Origin: an uncultured Eubacteriales bacterium
Lineage (GTDB): Bacteria; Bacillota; Clostridia; Christensenellales; CAG-138
Reading direction: 5' to 3'
Length of the DNA: 64,000 nt
Assembly: GCA_900540495.1 (NCBI GenBank)
Contig: UQGA01000004.1
Span: 1-64,000, forward strand
In this document: positions 6,832 to 15,876 of the stretch, one piece after another
How the letters are laid out: each line of letters begins with the position of its first letter
How positions within the stretch are numbered: the stretch's first letter is position 1
Translations under genes and position numbers: made by a program
The notes under the pieces: model-generated
Told to the model about the DNA's origin: nothing
What the model saw: only the letters and a program-made list of their open reading frames with translations
Databases searched by the model: none

Positions 6832-9819
6832 TCAGGCGATCAGGTAGCTGTATTCGCCAAGCACCGCCCGCAGCACCGCTTCGAGCGCGCGGGAGAGCGC
6901 GGCGGGCGGGTCGTTCAGGTCGATCTCCCCGCTCAGGCCGTCGGCGCGCAGCAGCACGCGGCTGCCGCCGAGCGGGAGAAAGCCCGGGTTGTCGCTTTCC
7001 TCGAACGCCTCGCGCGTGGAGAACAGCGTCAGCTTTTCCTGATACGGGCGGCTGTCGTACGGGCAGAACATTGCGCAGTTGCCGCACTCGTTGCACAGGC
7101 GATCGACGTGCAGGATCTGGGGCATGTCGAGCCCCCTGACCGTGAGGACGACGTTGGCGCGGTTCGGGCAGACCTGCGCGCAGCACTCGCATACCGTCGC
7201 GCAGTGCAGGCAGCGGTCCGCCTCCTTTTCCGCCCGGTCGTACACGCGCAGCACGCCCTGGCGGTCGAGGCAGCGACCGGCGGCAACGGCGCCGCCGGCG
7301 GGCAGGTCGTAGACGTGTTCGCCCACGATGGCGTCCGCCACGGTGCGCGCGTCCGCAATCGCCTCGACCACGGTGGCGGGACCGCGGTGCGCGTCGCCGA
7401 TGACGTATACGCCGTCGCGGCTCGTCTGCAACAGGTCGTCCAGCGCCGCCCGACCGCGTCCGTCGAGCGCAATGCCGTTGGCGGCGAGGAAGTCGCCGTC
7501 CACCCGTTCGCCCACGGCGGCGATGAGCGCCGTGCAGGGCAGCTCGGCCGTTTCCCCGGTGGCGACGGGGGCGCGCCGGCCGGATGCGTCCGGTTCGCCG
7601 AGGCGCATCACGTCGCAGAGCAGGCGGCCGTTCTCAAGCGCGCGGGGTGCGAGCAGTTCGCAGAACAGTACGCCGTCGTCGAGCGCCATGCGCAGCTCCT
7701 CTTCGTCGGCGGGCATGTAGCGGCGCGTGCGGCGGTAGACCAGCCGCACCCGGCGCACGCCCGGCGCGCGTTTGGCGGCGCGCGCGGCGTCCATCGCGGT
7801 GTTGCCGCCGCCGATCACGATTACGTCCTCGCCGAGCGGGGGCAGCGTGCCGGCCTTATAGTCCTCGAGGAAGCGCAGAACGTTCATGGCCTCGCCCTTT
7901 TCCAGACGGACGTTGCCGGGCTTCCACGCGCCGACGGCATAGACGATGTGCGTGTACCCGTCCGCGCGCAGCGCATCGGCGGCGGGCGCATCCGTACCGG
8001 TGCGGACGTCCACGCCCATGCGTTCCATGATCTGCACGTCGCGGTCAATTCCAAGCTCGCCGATGCGGAACGGCGGGATCACATGGCGCACGATGCCGCC
8101 CAGCTTTTCGCGCCGCTCGAACAGCGTGACCGCCGCGCCGGCGCGGGCGAGGAAGAACGAAACAGCCATGCCCGCCGGCCCGCCGCCGACGACGGCGACG
8201 CGCACCCCGTCGATCGCGGGTGCGGGCGCGAGCGTGTCGATCACCGCGTCGAAGCCGCCGCGTGCGGCAGCCAGCTTTGCGTCGCGGATGTGAACGCTTT
8301 CTTCATAGAAATTGCGGGTGCATTTGTCCATGCAGCGGTGGCTGCAGATCCGGCCGGTGATGAACGGCAGCGGATTCTTTTCGAGGATCAGCCGCAGCGC
8401 GCCGGCGTAGTCGCCTTTGCCGACCAGTTCCACGTATTCCGGGATGTCCTGCCGGATGGGGCAGCCGCCCTTGCACGGGGCGGTGAAGCAGTCCAGGAGC
8501 GGCACCTGCCGGGGGAGCTTGCGCATGGGCGCCGGCTTGATGGCCTTTTCATGGCGCGCGTCGCGGCGCGCCTGTTCGGCCAGATACGCCACCTTGCCGA
8601 CCGATACGCCGTCAAACGGCGCATACCCGTGCGCGGCGAGCTGTCCCGCCATCTGCGTGAGACGCTGGTAGCCGCCGGGCTTGAGCAGCGTCGTGGCCAG
8701 CGTGATGGGCCATACGCCCGCGTCGAACAGCGGCACGATGTTGAAGCTGTCGATGCCGCCGGAGAAGGACAGGCGCAGCTTGCCGTCAAACTCGCGGCTC
8801 ATGCGGTGCGCCATCTCGATGGTCAGCGGATAGAGCGAGCGGCCGCTCATGTACATCTCCTCGCTCGGCAGCTCCCCGTTGCGCACGTCGACCGGGAACG
8901 TGTTGGACAGCTTCAGCCCGAAGGTCACGCCATTGTCCGCCGCAAGCGCGAGCAGGCGCTTGATCATGGGCACGGCGTCGCGGTATTGCAGGTCCTCCCG
9001 GAAGTGATGGTCGTCGAAGGAGATATAGTCGTAGCCCAGCTCGTCGAGCGTGCGGCGCGCAAAGTCGTATCCGAGGATGGTCGGGTTGCACTTGACGAAC
9101 GTGTGCAGCTTTTTTGTCTCAATCAGATAGGAGGCGATGCGCTCGATCTCCTGCGGCGGGCAGCCGTGCAGCGTCGAGAGCGTGATGGAGGTACACACAT
9201 GCGGGTTGATGCCGTCGAGATAGGCATTGTCCACGCCCGGCAACTCGTCCAGATGCGCTTCGGCCCAGGCGCGGCAGGCGGCGAACGTCGGCGTGGCGGA
9301 AGCGTCCTTGAGCCCCTCGATGAAGCGGTCGATCTTTTCGCTCGTGATGCCGGCGTAGTCGTAACCGACGCTCATGTTGAAGATGAATCCGTCCGGATCG
9401 CCCCAGCCGAATGCGCGCGTGAGGAGCTTGAGCGCGTACCATGCCTTGACGTATTCGTCAAACGCCTCCTGCACGGTCAGCTCGGTCGACCATTCGCAGT
9501 TATAGCATTCGTCCACCGCATGGATGCAGGGCTTTGGCACGCAGCGGGCGAGCTCCTCGCCGTCCATGATCTGCACGGTTTTGAGCTCAAAGAAGCGGCT
9601 GCCGGCGTAGTATGCGGCGATGAGGTTCTGCGCCAGCTGCGTGTGCGGCCCGGCGGCCGGGCCAAAGGGCGTTTCCAGGCGCTCGCCGAACAGGTCGAGC
9701 GCCTGCCCGGGGACGGGACGGAACGGCCGGCGGACGCCGAATATGCTGCCGTTTTTCCGTTCCGCAAGGATCCAGCGCATGAGCTGGTCAAACGGGATGG
9801 GAGTCATATGATCGGTCAT
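6832..9819 (-). CDS. ygfK: YgfK-like flavin and iron-sulfur oxidoreductase
   Basis: 995 residues. Residues 1-430 resemble a dihydroorotate dehydrogenase-like TIM barrel. Next is a GltD-like region with a Cys cluster (CKGGCPI, CSHRCMDKC), an FAD-binding Rossmann motif (VVGGGPAGMA) and a second one for NAD(P)H (VIGGGNTAMDAARAA). The C-terminus has two ferredoxin-like motifs (CLHCATVCECC and CNECGNCAMFCPY). It probably shuttles electrons between NAD(P)H, flavins and iron-sulfur centres. The name selenate reductase subunit is historical. ygfK belongs to the gene set linked to uric acid and purine breakdown in gut anaerobes. It lies between ssnA (34 bp gap) and xdhD (45 bp gap). Confidence 0.88.
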   Translation of the reverse strand: MTDHMTPIPFDQLMRWILAERKNGSIFGVRRPFRPVPGQALDLFGERLETPFGPAAGPHTQLAQNLIAAYYAGSRFFELKTVQIMDGEELARCVPKPCIHAVDECYNCEWSTELTVQEAFDEYVKAWYALKLLTRAFGWGDPDGFIFNMSVGYDYAGITSEKIDRFIEGLKDASATPTFAACRAWAEAHLDELPGVDNAYLDGINPHVCTSITLSTLHGCPPQEIERIASYLIETKKLHTFVKCNPTILGYDFARRTLDELGYDYISFDDHHFREDLQYRDAVPMIKRLLALAADNGVTFGLKLSNTFPVDVRNGELPSEEMYMSGRSLYPLTIEMAHRMSREFDGKLRLSFSGGIDSFNIVPLFDAGVWPITLATTLLKPGGYQRLTQMAGQLAAHGYAPFDGVSVGKVAYLAEQARRDARHEKAIKPAPMRKLPRQVPLLDCFTAPCKGGCPIRQDIPEYVELVGKGDYAGALRLILEKNPLPFITGRICSHRCMDKCTRNFYEESVHIRDAKLAAARGGFDAVIDTLAPAPAIDGVRVAVVGGGPAGMAVSFFLARAGAAVTLFERREKLGGIVRHVIPPFRIGELGIDRDVQIMERMGVDVRTGTDAPAADALRADGYTHIVYAVGAWKPGNVRLEKGEAMNVLRFLEDYKAGTLPPLGEDVIVIGGGNTAMDAARAAKRAPGVRRVRLVYRRTRRYMPADEEELRMALDDGVLFCELLAPRALENGRLLCDVMRLGEPDASGRRAPVATGETAELPCTALIAAVGERVDGDFLAANGIALDGRGRAALDDLLQTSRDGVYVIGDAHRGPATVVEAIADARTVADAIVGEHVYDLPAGGAVAAGRCLDRQGVLRVYDRAEKEADRCLHCATVCECCAQVCPNRANVVLTVRGLDMPQILHVDRLCNECGNCAMFCPYDSRPYQEKLTLFSTREAFEESDNPGFLPLGGSRVLLRADGLSGEIDLNDPPAALSRALEAVLRAVLGEYSYLIA

Positions 9820-9853
9820 GAATAAAACGCCTCCTTTGCTGGTTGCCGTCCGG

Positions 9854-11179
9854 TCAGCCGTTGATGGAAGTCCAGAGCCGCTGCGCGCTGGCCCGGCATT
9901 CGGCCATGAGCGCCTTTTCGTCGATGCCGGTGAGCGCCCGGTCGCGCATGAGCACCCGGCCGTTGCAGATGGTATGGGTCACGTATCGCCCGGTCATGCC
10001 GAACAGGATGTGGCCGTTGGCGTTGGCGCCGTCCATCGGCGTGAGCGGGTCGTAGTCCGTCACGATGACGTCGGCATAGGCGCCCGGCTTGAGCACGCCC
10101 ACCGGCGATTTGAGGAACCGCCCGGCCATGGCCGCGTTGTTCTCAAACAGCATGGCCGGGATCTCGCCCCAGGCCACGGTGGGGTCGCAGAGATGGTGTT
10201 TGTGGATGATGTTGCCGACCTTGTAGCTTTCGAGCATGTCGTTGGTGTAGCCGTCGGTCCCGAGGCCTACGGTCACGCCCTCGCGCATCATGTGCAGCAC
10301 CGGGCCGCAGCCGACGGCGTTGCCCATGTTTGATTCCGGGTTGTGCACGACCATCGAGCCGGTCTCCTGCAGCAGCTGCATCTCGCCGCGGTTGATGTGT
10401 ACGCAGTGTACCGCAAGCGTCCGATCGCCGAGCACGCCGAGGTCGTAGAAACGCTCGATGATGCGCTTGCCGTACGTTTTGAGCGAATGGGCCAGGTCCG
10501 CCGGGCCCTCGGCGCAGTGGACATGGTAGCCGGCGCCGTGGCGGTGCGCCTCGCAGCGGCGCAGCGTCTCGTCCGATACGGTGAACGAGGCGTGCAGGCC
10601 CATCATGCCCTGCAACATGTCCGATCCCTCCTGCTGTGTGCGCAGGATGAAGCGCTCGTTTTCGAGCACGGCCTCCATGGCCTTCTTCTCGCCGTCGCGG
10701 TCGGAGACCTCATAGCACAGGCTGGCGCGCACGCCCAGCTCCGTCGCGGCGGCGGCGATGTCATCCAGGCTGCCCGGCACGTCGAAATAGCTGGCGTGGT
10801 GGTCGAACACGGTGGTCACGCCGTTTTTGATGCAGTCCGCATAGACCGCAAGCGCGGACAGGCGGTTGTTTTCGTGCGTGAGGTGGCGGTCGATTTTCCA
10901 CCACTGCCCCTCGAGGATGTCGTTGAAGTCCTTCGGGGCGTAGCCCCTGATCGAAAGGCCGCGGGCAAACGCGCTGTAGATGTGGTTGTGCATGTTGATC
11001 AGCCCCGGCATGATTACGCCGCCGTGGGCGTCAATGCGTTCCGCATCGGGATATTTTTGCCGCAACGCCTCGCTGTCGCCCACCTCGACGATTTTTTCGC
11101 CGTCGGTGACGACCGCCCCGTTCTCCCAGAAAGCGCCATTGTCACGGGTGACGACCCTGCCATTGCCGATCCAAAGCAT
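9854..11179 (-). CDS. ssnA: SsnA-like amidohydrolase
   Basis: 441-residue amidohydrolase/deaminase. The metal-binding HxH is in NMHNHIYSAFARG (about residue 64), with later His (YHVHCAEG, AVHCVHINRGE) and the catalytic Asp in GLGTDGYTND. It is close to the SsnA family, which acts with YgfK and XdhD in purine catabolism, probably hydrolysing a ring or removing an amino group. It is the first gene of the operon, preceded by AAGGAGA and a TATAAT promoter. An alternative is a guanine/chlorohydrolase-type deaminase of different specificity. Confidence 0.88.
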   Translation of the reverse strand: MLWIGNGRVVTRDNGAFWENGAVVTDGEKIVEVGDSEALRQKYPDAERIDAHGGVIMPGLINMHNHIYSAFARGLSIRGYAPKDFNDILEGQWWKIDRHLTHENNRLSALAVYADCIKNGVTTVFDHHASYFDVPGSLDDIAAAATELGVRASLCYEVSDRDGEKKAMEAVLENERFILRTQQEGSDMLQGMMGLHASFTVSDETLRRCEAHRHGAGYHVHCAEGPADLAHSLKTYGKRIIERFYDLGVLGDRTLAVHCVHINRGEMQLLQETGSMVVHNPESNMGNAVGCGPVLHMMREGVTVGLGTDGYTNDMLESYKVGNIIHKHHLCDPTVAWGEIPAMLFENNAAMAGRFLKSPVGVLKPGAYADVIVTDYDPLTPMDGANANGHILFGMTGRYVTHTICNGRVLMRDRALTGIDEKALMAECRASAQRLWTSING

Positions 11180-11259
11180 AGATAACGATCTCCTTTCGAA
11201 ATAGGATGGTAAAGAAATGCCGTTCCCTGCACAGCACGTGCATCGGGGATGATGGTTAC

Positions 11260-11288
11260 ATTATACTATGTACGGTTTGCCGGCGCAA
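11260..11288 (-). promoter_or_regulatory. Promoter of the ssnA-ygfK-xdhD operon
   Basis: On the minus strand a perfect TATAAT (11265-11260) with TTGCGC (11288-11283) 17 bp upstream, about 80 bp before ssnA. The weak -35 suggests an activator. Confidence 0.5.
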
Positions 11289-11307
11289 TAGAAAGCGCCA
11301 GAAAACC

Positions 11308-11350
11308 TAAAATTTATTTTTGCAAACAAAAATTTATTTGGTCTGCAAAA
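11308..11350. promoter_or_regulatory. Paired AT-rich direct repeat, possible operator
   Basis: AATTTATTT occurs at 11311-11319 and 11331-11339, exactly 20 bp apart (about two helical turns), and each copy is followed by a TGCAAA (11321 and 11344). It lies between the divergent ssnA and thrC-like promoters and includes the 8-bp palindrome TTTGCAAA (11319-11326). A regulator binding both copies could control both directions. This is inference. Confidence 0.4.
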
Positions 11351-11356
11351 TGGTGC

Positions 11357-11385
11357 TGTACATTTCCTGAAAAAACTGCTATGAT
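11357..11385 (+). promoter_or_regulatory. Promoter of the threonine-synthase-like gene
   Basis: TGTACA (11357-11362), 17 bp, then TATGAT (11380-11385) with an extended -10 TG (TGCTATGAT). Confidence 0.5.
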
Positions 11386-11419
11386 ACTGATATATTCACA
11401 AAGCTGGTGGGAGGGAACC

Positions 11420-12658
11420 GTGCGCCGAGTAGCCGGATACCGCTGTACGATCTGCGGCAGGGAGTTTCCGTTTGGGCCGGAAAGGATGACCTGCCCGGAC
11501 TGCGGAGAGAAAGGAATCCTCGACATCCTCTATGATTATGACGAAGTGGCCCGCCGGTTTTCGCGCGAGTCGCTCGCCGCATGCCGCGACAACAGCATGT
11601 GGCGTTACCGGGCGCTGTTGCCCGTTGGGGATGACGTGGACGTTTCCGCCTTCCTGCGCATCGGCTGGTCGCCGCTGTACCGCTCGCTCTCGCTCGGGCG
11701 CGAGCTGGGGCTGCGGGCGCTCTACGTCAAGGACGACGGCATCAACCCGACCGCCTCGCTCAAGGACCGCGCTTCGGGCGTGGCGGTGGCCAAGGCCATC
11801 GAGCTCGGATACGACACGATTGCCTGTTCCTCCACGGGGAATGCGGCTTCCTCCTGCGCCGGCAGCGCCGCGCGCATGGGGCTCAAGGCGGTCATCTTTG
11901 TGCCGGAACGCGCGCCGGAGGGTAAGGTCGCGCAGCTGATGATTTTCGGCGCCCGGGTCGTATCCGTCCGCGGGGACTACCGGGCCACGTTCGAGCTGTC
12001 GCGCGCGGCCATCGAGAAGTATGGCTGGTACAACCGCAATGCGGGCATCAATCCGGTCATGGCCGAGGGAAAGAAGACCGTCGCGCTGGAGATCGCCGAG
12101 CAGCTCGACTGGCAGGTGACCGACTGGGTGGCCTGCTCCGTGGGCGACGGCTGCACCATCGGCGGCGTGTACAACGGGTTTTACGACCTGTACCGGCTGG
12201 GCATGATCGAGCGCATTCCGAAGATTCTGGGCGTGCAGTCCACGGGCTGCTGCCCGTTTGTGGAAGCGGCGCGGGAGAACCGTCCGCTGCAGCCCGTGCC
12301 GGAGAACACGCTGGCGGATTCCATCGCCGTGGGCGTGCCGCGCAACCCGGTCAAGGCGTTGCGCGCCGTGCGCGAGAGCCACGGCGCCTGGATCGCCGTG
12401 CCGGACGAGCGCATTCTGGAGGCCATGCGCGTGCTGGGCCGCCATGAGGGCGTGTTTGGGGAGCCGGCGGGCGTGACCGCGACGGCGGGCGTAATCCGGG
12501 CGGTGTCCGAGGGGTTGATCCGGCCGGACGAGAGCGTGACCGTCATCAGCACGGGCAGCGGGCTCAAGGACGTGCAGAACGCGTTGCGCGCGGCGGGCAG
12601 GCCGCGCCTGTGCGAGCCGAACCTCGAGGCGCTCGAGCGCAGCGGCATCCTCGACTGA
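11420..12658 (+). CDS. Threonine-synthase-like PLP-dependent lyase
   Basis: 412 residues. The N-terminus has a zinc-ribbon-like pair of CxxC motifs (CTIC and CPDC) as in class I threonine synthases. The PLP lysine is in SLKDRASG (Lys115), with the phosphate-binding SSTGNAASS and a C-terminal STGSG. Threonine synthase converts O-phosphohomoserine to threonine. Here the gene faces away from a purine operon, not next to thrB or hom, so a related PLP lyase (for example an amino acid ammonia-lyase like YgeX, which is in the uric acid gene set) is possible but not shown. The GTG at 11420 has GGGAGGG just upstream. Longer starts lie inside the promoter. Confidence 0.75.
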   Translation: MRRVAGYRCTICGREFPFGPERMTCPDCGEKGILDILYDYDEVARRFSRESLAACRDNSMWRYRALLPVGDDVDVSAFLRIGWSPLYRSLSLGRELGLRALYVKDDGINPTASLKDRASGVAVAKAIELGYDTIACSSTGNAASSCAGSAARMGLKAVIFVPERAPEGKVAQLMIFGARVVSVRGDYRATFELSRAAIEKYGWYNRNAGINPVMAEGKKTVALEIAEQLDWQVTDWVACSVGDGCTIGGVYNGFYDLYRLGMIERIPKILGVQSTGCCPFVEAARENRPLQPVPENTLADSIAVGVPRNPVKALRAVRESHGAWIAVPDERILEAMRVLGRHEGVFGEPAGVTATAGVIRAVSEGLIRPDESVTVISTGSGLKDVQNALRAAGRPRLCEPNLEALERSGILD

Positions 12659-12953
12659 GGACGCCGGAAGACGAAGAAAAACAAAGGCGCAGGGCCGCCT
12701 TTCATACATACAGGAACGAAAAACGCGCCGCGCGCGGCGGGCAAGCCGCAACGGTGCTCGGCCGGGGGAGATCCCCCGGCGGCGGTGGGAAGTGCCGCCG
12801 GAGCATGAAGGCGCGTTACGCGGCCGGATCTGCCGCGTAGACGACCCGCGAATGGATTTGTCCTACCTTTGCTGTTGCGGACCCTCGTCTTTTCCCGGTT
12901 GCAGCATCCAAACGGATGTAGAATAGGCAACAAACAATAAGGAGGTTAAAAGA
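12659..12953. other. Gap before the BMP importer
   Basis: There is no gene here. A hairpin AAAGGCG/CGCCTTT (12683-12702) may end the upstream transcript. The following GC-rich part can fold, but no known riboswitch was recognised. Close to the BMP gene the composition becomes AT-richer, with TAGAAT at about 12917 as a possible -10. AAGGAGG lies before the ATG. Confidence 0.4.
12683..12702 (+). terminator. Possible terminator after the PLP enzyme gene
   Basis: 7-bp stem AAAGGCG/CGCCTTT with a 6-nt loop, 25 bp after the stop. The T-tract is short (TTTC), so termination is uncertain. Confidence 0.4.
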
Positions 12954-14159
12954 ATGAAGAAACTCATTGCTCTGTTGCTTTGCCTCACGCTGGTGTTCGG
13001 TATCGTCGCCTGTACGACCGATGGCAACAACGGGGATGACGCCGACACCTTCAAGGTCGGATTCATCTTCCTGCACGACGAAAACTCCACCTACGACCTC
13101 AACTTCATCAACGCTGCCAAGCAGGCCTGCTCCGAGCTGGGGCTGACCGAGGATCAGTACATCCTGCGCGTCAACGTCCCCGAGGGACAGGAGTGCTACG
13201 ATGCGGCGGCCGAGCTTGTGGACGAGGGCTGCGACATCATCTTTGCCGACAGCTTTGGCCATGAGCCGTTCATGATCGACGCGGCCAAGGAATTCCCGGA
13301 CGTCGAGTTCTGCCATTCGACCGGCACGCGCGCCCACACCGAGGGCGTTGACAACTACCACAATGCGTTTGCCCACATCTATCAGGGCCGTTACCTTGCC
13401 GGCATCGCGGCGGGCATGAAGCTCAACGAGATGATCGAGGCGGGCGAGTTCACCGCAGAGGAAGCGAAGGTCGGTTACGTCGGCGCGTTCACCTATGCGG
13501 AGGTTATCTCCGGCTACACCTCCTTCTTCCTCGGCGTGCGCTCCGTGTGCCCGACGGCCACGATGGAGGTTACCTTCACCGGTTCCTGGTATGATGAAAC
13601 GGCCGAGAAGGAAGGCGCCAACGTGCTCATCGCCAACGGCTGCAAGCTCATCAGCCAGCATGCCGACTCCATGGGCGCCCCGACGGCCTGCGAGCTGGCC
13701 GGCGTGCCGAACGTGTCCTACAACGGCAGCACGGTCGATGCCTGCCCGAATACGTTCATCATTTCCTCCCGCATCGACTGGACGCCGTACTTCAAGCTGG
13801 CCATTGAGTCTGCCATGAAGGGCGAGGAGATCCCGGCTGACTGGTGCGGCGGCATTGAAGAGGGCTCGGTCGTGCTGACCGAGGTCAACGAGCAGGCTGC
13901 CGCCGCGGGCACCGCGGAGGCGATTGCGGAAGCCGAGGCCAAGCTGATTGCAGGCGAGCTCCATGTGTTCGACACCTCCACCTTCACGGTGAACGGCGAG
14001 ACGCTCACCAGCTACATGGCGGATGTGGATACGGACCAGGACTATACCCCGGACACCGAGGCCATCAGCGACGGCTACTTCCACGAGTCCGAGTATCGCA
14101 GCGCGCCGTACTTCGATCTGCGGATCGACGGCATCAAGCTGCTGGACGAAGCATTCTGA
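12954..14159 (+). CDS. BMP family ABC transporter substrate-binding lipoprotein
   Basis: 401 residues. A signal peptide (MKKLIALLLCLTLVFG) ends in a lipobox-like IVAC, so the mature protein is anchored by a lipidated Cys20. The remainder is a periplasmic-binding-protein type I fold of the BMP/Med/PnrA family, with FADSFGHEPFM and the HAHIYQGRYLAG-type segment. BMP proteins mostly bind purine nucleosides. It is the first gene of a complete importer (two-domain ATPase and two permeases follow). A strong hairpin after the gene probably makes the binding protein more abundant than the membrane parts. Its position next to a purine catabolism operon supports a purine substrate, but this is inferred. 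Confidence 0.88.
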   Translation: MKKLIALLLCLTLVFGIVACTTDGNNGDDADTFKVGFIFLHDENSTYDLNFINAAKQACSELGLTEDQYILRVNVPEGQECYDAAAELVDEGCDIIFADSFGHEPFMIDAAKEFPDVEFCHSTGTRAHTEGVDNYHNAFAHIYQGRYLAGIAAGMKLNEMIEAGEFTAEEAKVGYVGAFTYAEVISGYTSFFLGVRSVCPTATMEVTFTGSWYDETAEKEGANVLIANGCKLISQHADSMGAPTACELAGVPNVSYNGSTVDACPNTFIISSRIDWTPYFKLAIESAMKGEEIPADWCGGIEEGSVVLTEVNEQAAAAGTAEAIAEAEAKLIAGELHVFDTSTFTVNGETLTSYMADVDTDQDYTPDTEAISDGYFHESEYRSAPYFDLRIDGIKLLDEAF

Positions 14160-14170
14160 TTCTGACCGAC

Positions 14171-14210
14171 GGGAAGCCCCGCCCAGCGGACGGGGCTTCC
14201 CCCTTCATTT
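14171..14210 (+). terminator. Intra-operon attenuating terminator
   Basis: Perfect 11-bp stem GGGAAGCCCCG (14171-14181) with CGGGGCTTCCC (14191-14201), then CCTTCATTTCC. Located between the binding protein and the ATPase. Partial read-through would give the usual excess of binding protein. Confidence 0.65.
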
Positions 14211-14337
14211 CCCGCCGAAGGGGGCGGCACGCCGGCTGCGCGCCGCCGCTTCGCCCCGTTCGACGGCGAGACCGGGGCGTTTGCCGCCGGCGAGCTGCAG
14301 CCAGCCGCCACACTTGAGACGATAGGGAGGGAAGCCT

Positions 14338-15876
14338 TTGGAAACGAAACCCGCCGCAGTCCGCATGCGCAACATCACCAAAACCTTTGGCCGCGTTACG
14401 GCGAACGACAGCGTAAATCTCGATATCTACCGCGGGGAGATTCTGTCGCTGCTCGGGGAAAACGGCAGCGGCAAGACCACGCTCATGAACATGCTCTCGG
14501 GCATCTATTTCCCCGATGACGGCGAGATCGAAGTGGATGGGCGCAAGGTTACCATCGGCAGCCCGAAGGATGCGTTCGACCTTGGCATCGGCATGATTCA
14601 CCAGCATTTCAAGCTGGTGGACGTTCTGACGGCGGCGGAGAACATCATCCTCGGTCTGCCGGGCAAGCAGCGGCTGGACCTGAAGGCGGTTGCCGCCAGA
14701 ATTCGGGAGATCTGCGATGCCTACGGCTTTGAGGTGGACCCGAACCAGAAGATCTATAACATGTCCGTGTCGCAAAAGCAGACGGTCGAGATCGTCAAGG
14801 TGCTCTATCGCGGCGCGGACATCCTGATTCTTGACGAGCCGACCGCCGTGCTGACGCTGCAGGAGACCGAGAAACTCTTCGCCGTGCTGCGCAACATGCG
14901 CGATGCGGGCAAGGCCATCGTGCTCATCACGCACAAGCTCAACGAGGTGGAGGAGCTCTCCGACCGGGTGGTCGTATTGCGGCACGGCAAGTTCGTGGGG
15001 GATCTCGTCACGCGCGAGACCAACGCGCAGGAGATGACCAACATGATGGTCGGCCGCTCGGTCACGCTGAACATTGACCGGCCGGAGCCGGTGGACCCGA
15101 AGCCGCGCTTGCGCGTGGAGGGGCTGACCGTGCGCAGCAACGACGGCGTGCTCAAGCTCGAGGACGTGACGTTCACGGCCAACAGCGGCGAGATCCTCGG
15201 CATCGCGGGCATCTCCGGCAGCGGGCAGAAGGAGCTGCTGGAGGCCATAGCGGGCCTGCAGCCGGCGGAAAAGGGCAGCATCCGCTATATTGCGGACGAC
15301 GGGAGCGAGAGCGAATTGCTCGGGTGCGATCCGCTGGCCATCCAGCAAAAGGGCGTGCTGCTCTCGTTCGTGCCGGAGGACCGGCTCGGCATGGGCCTTG
15401 CCGGCAGCATGGACCTGGCGGACAACATGATGCTGCGCTCGTTCCGCAACGGCAGAAGCATGTTTACCGACCGCAAGAGCCCGCGCGCGCTGGCAAAGCA
15501 GGTGGTGGAGGAGCTGGACGTGGTCACCCCGGGCATTTTTACGCCGGTGCGCCGGCTCTCCGGCGGCAACGTGCAGAAGGTGCTCGTTGGCCGCGAGATC
15601 TCCTCGGCGCCCGCCGTGCTGTTGACGGCGTACGCGGTGCGCGGGCTGGACATCAACTCTTCCTATACGATCTACGACCTCGTAAACCGGCAAAAGCAGA
15701 AGGGCGTGGCCGTGGTGTTTGTCGGCGAGGATCTCGACGTCCTGCTGGAGCTTGCCGACCGCATTCTCGTGCTGTGCAGCGGCAAGGTCAGCGGCATTGT
15801 TCCCGGCCGCGGCGCGGACAAGCGCAGCGTCGGCATGATGATGACCCGTCTTGGAGGTGATAACGCAAATGAGTAA
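14338..15876 (+). CDS. BMP-type ABC importer ATPase (two nucleotide-binding domains)
   Basis: 512 residues with two ABC domains in one chain. Domain 1 has a good Walker A (GENGSGKTT, about residue 42), a signature MSVSQKQ and Walker B LILDEPTAVLT. Domain 2 has an altered Walker A (GISGSGQKE), signature LSGGN and a Walker B position LLTAYAVRGLD lacking the acidic pair. That asymmetry is normal for nucleoside importers of this family, where domain 1 does most of the hydrolysis. The start is TTG at 14338 with AGGGAGGG seven bases upstream. It overlaps the first permease gene by 8 bp. Confidence 0.88.
   Translation: METKPAAVRMRNITKTFGRVTANDSVNLDIYRGEILSLLGENGSGKTTLMNMLSGIYFPDDGEIEVDGRKVTIGSPKDAFDLGIGMIHQHFKLVDVLTAAENIILGLPGKQRLDLKAVAARIREICDAYGFEVDPNQKIYNMSVSQKQTVEIVKVLYRGADILILDEPTAVLTLQETEKLFAVLRNMRDAGKAIVLITHKLNEVEELSDRVVVLRHGKFVGDLVTRETNAQEMTNMMVGRSVTLNIDRPEPVDPKPRLRVEGLTVRSNDGVLKLEDVTFTANSGEILGIAGISGSGQKELLEAIAGLQPAEKGSIRYIADDGSESELLGCDPLAIQQKGVLLSFVPEDRLGMGLAGSMDLADNMMLRSFRNGRSMFTDRKSPRALAKQVVEELDVVTPGIFTPVRRLSGGNVQKVLVGREISSAPAVLLTAYAVRGLDINSSYTIYDLVNRQKQKGVAVVFVGEDLDVLLELADRILVLCSGKVSGIVPGRGADKRSVGMMMTRLGGDNANE

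Noticed and set aside
4102..9825. Very long plus-strand frames opposite xdhD and ygfK
   Set aside because: They are antisense shadows caused by high GC at third codon positions. They have no domain-like patterns or ribosome sites, whereas the minus-strand products are clear enzymes.
12840..12953. Possible purine riboswitch before the BMP importer
   Set aside because: The conserved three-way junction core of purine riboswitches was not found, only a short inverted repeat.
15600..15660. Second ABC domain considered as a broken ATPase
   Set aside because: Loss of the acidic Walker B residues in domain 2 is normal for nucleoside-type BMP importer ATPases.
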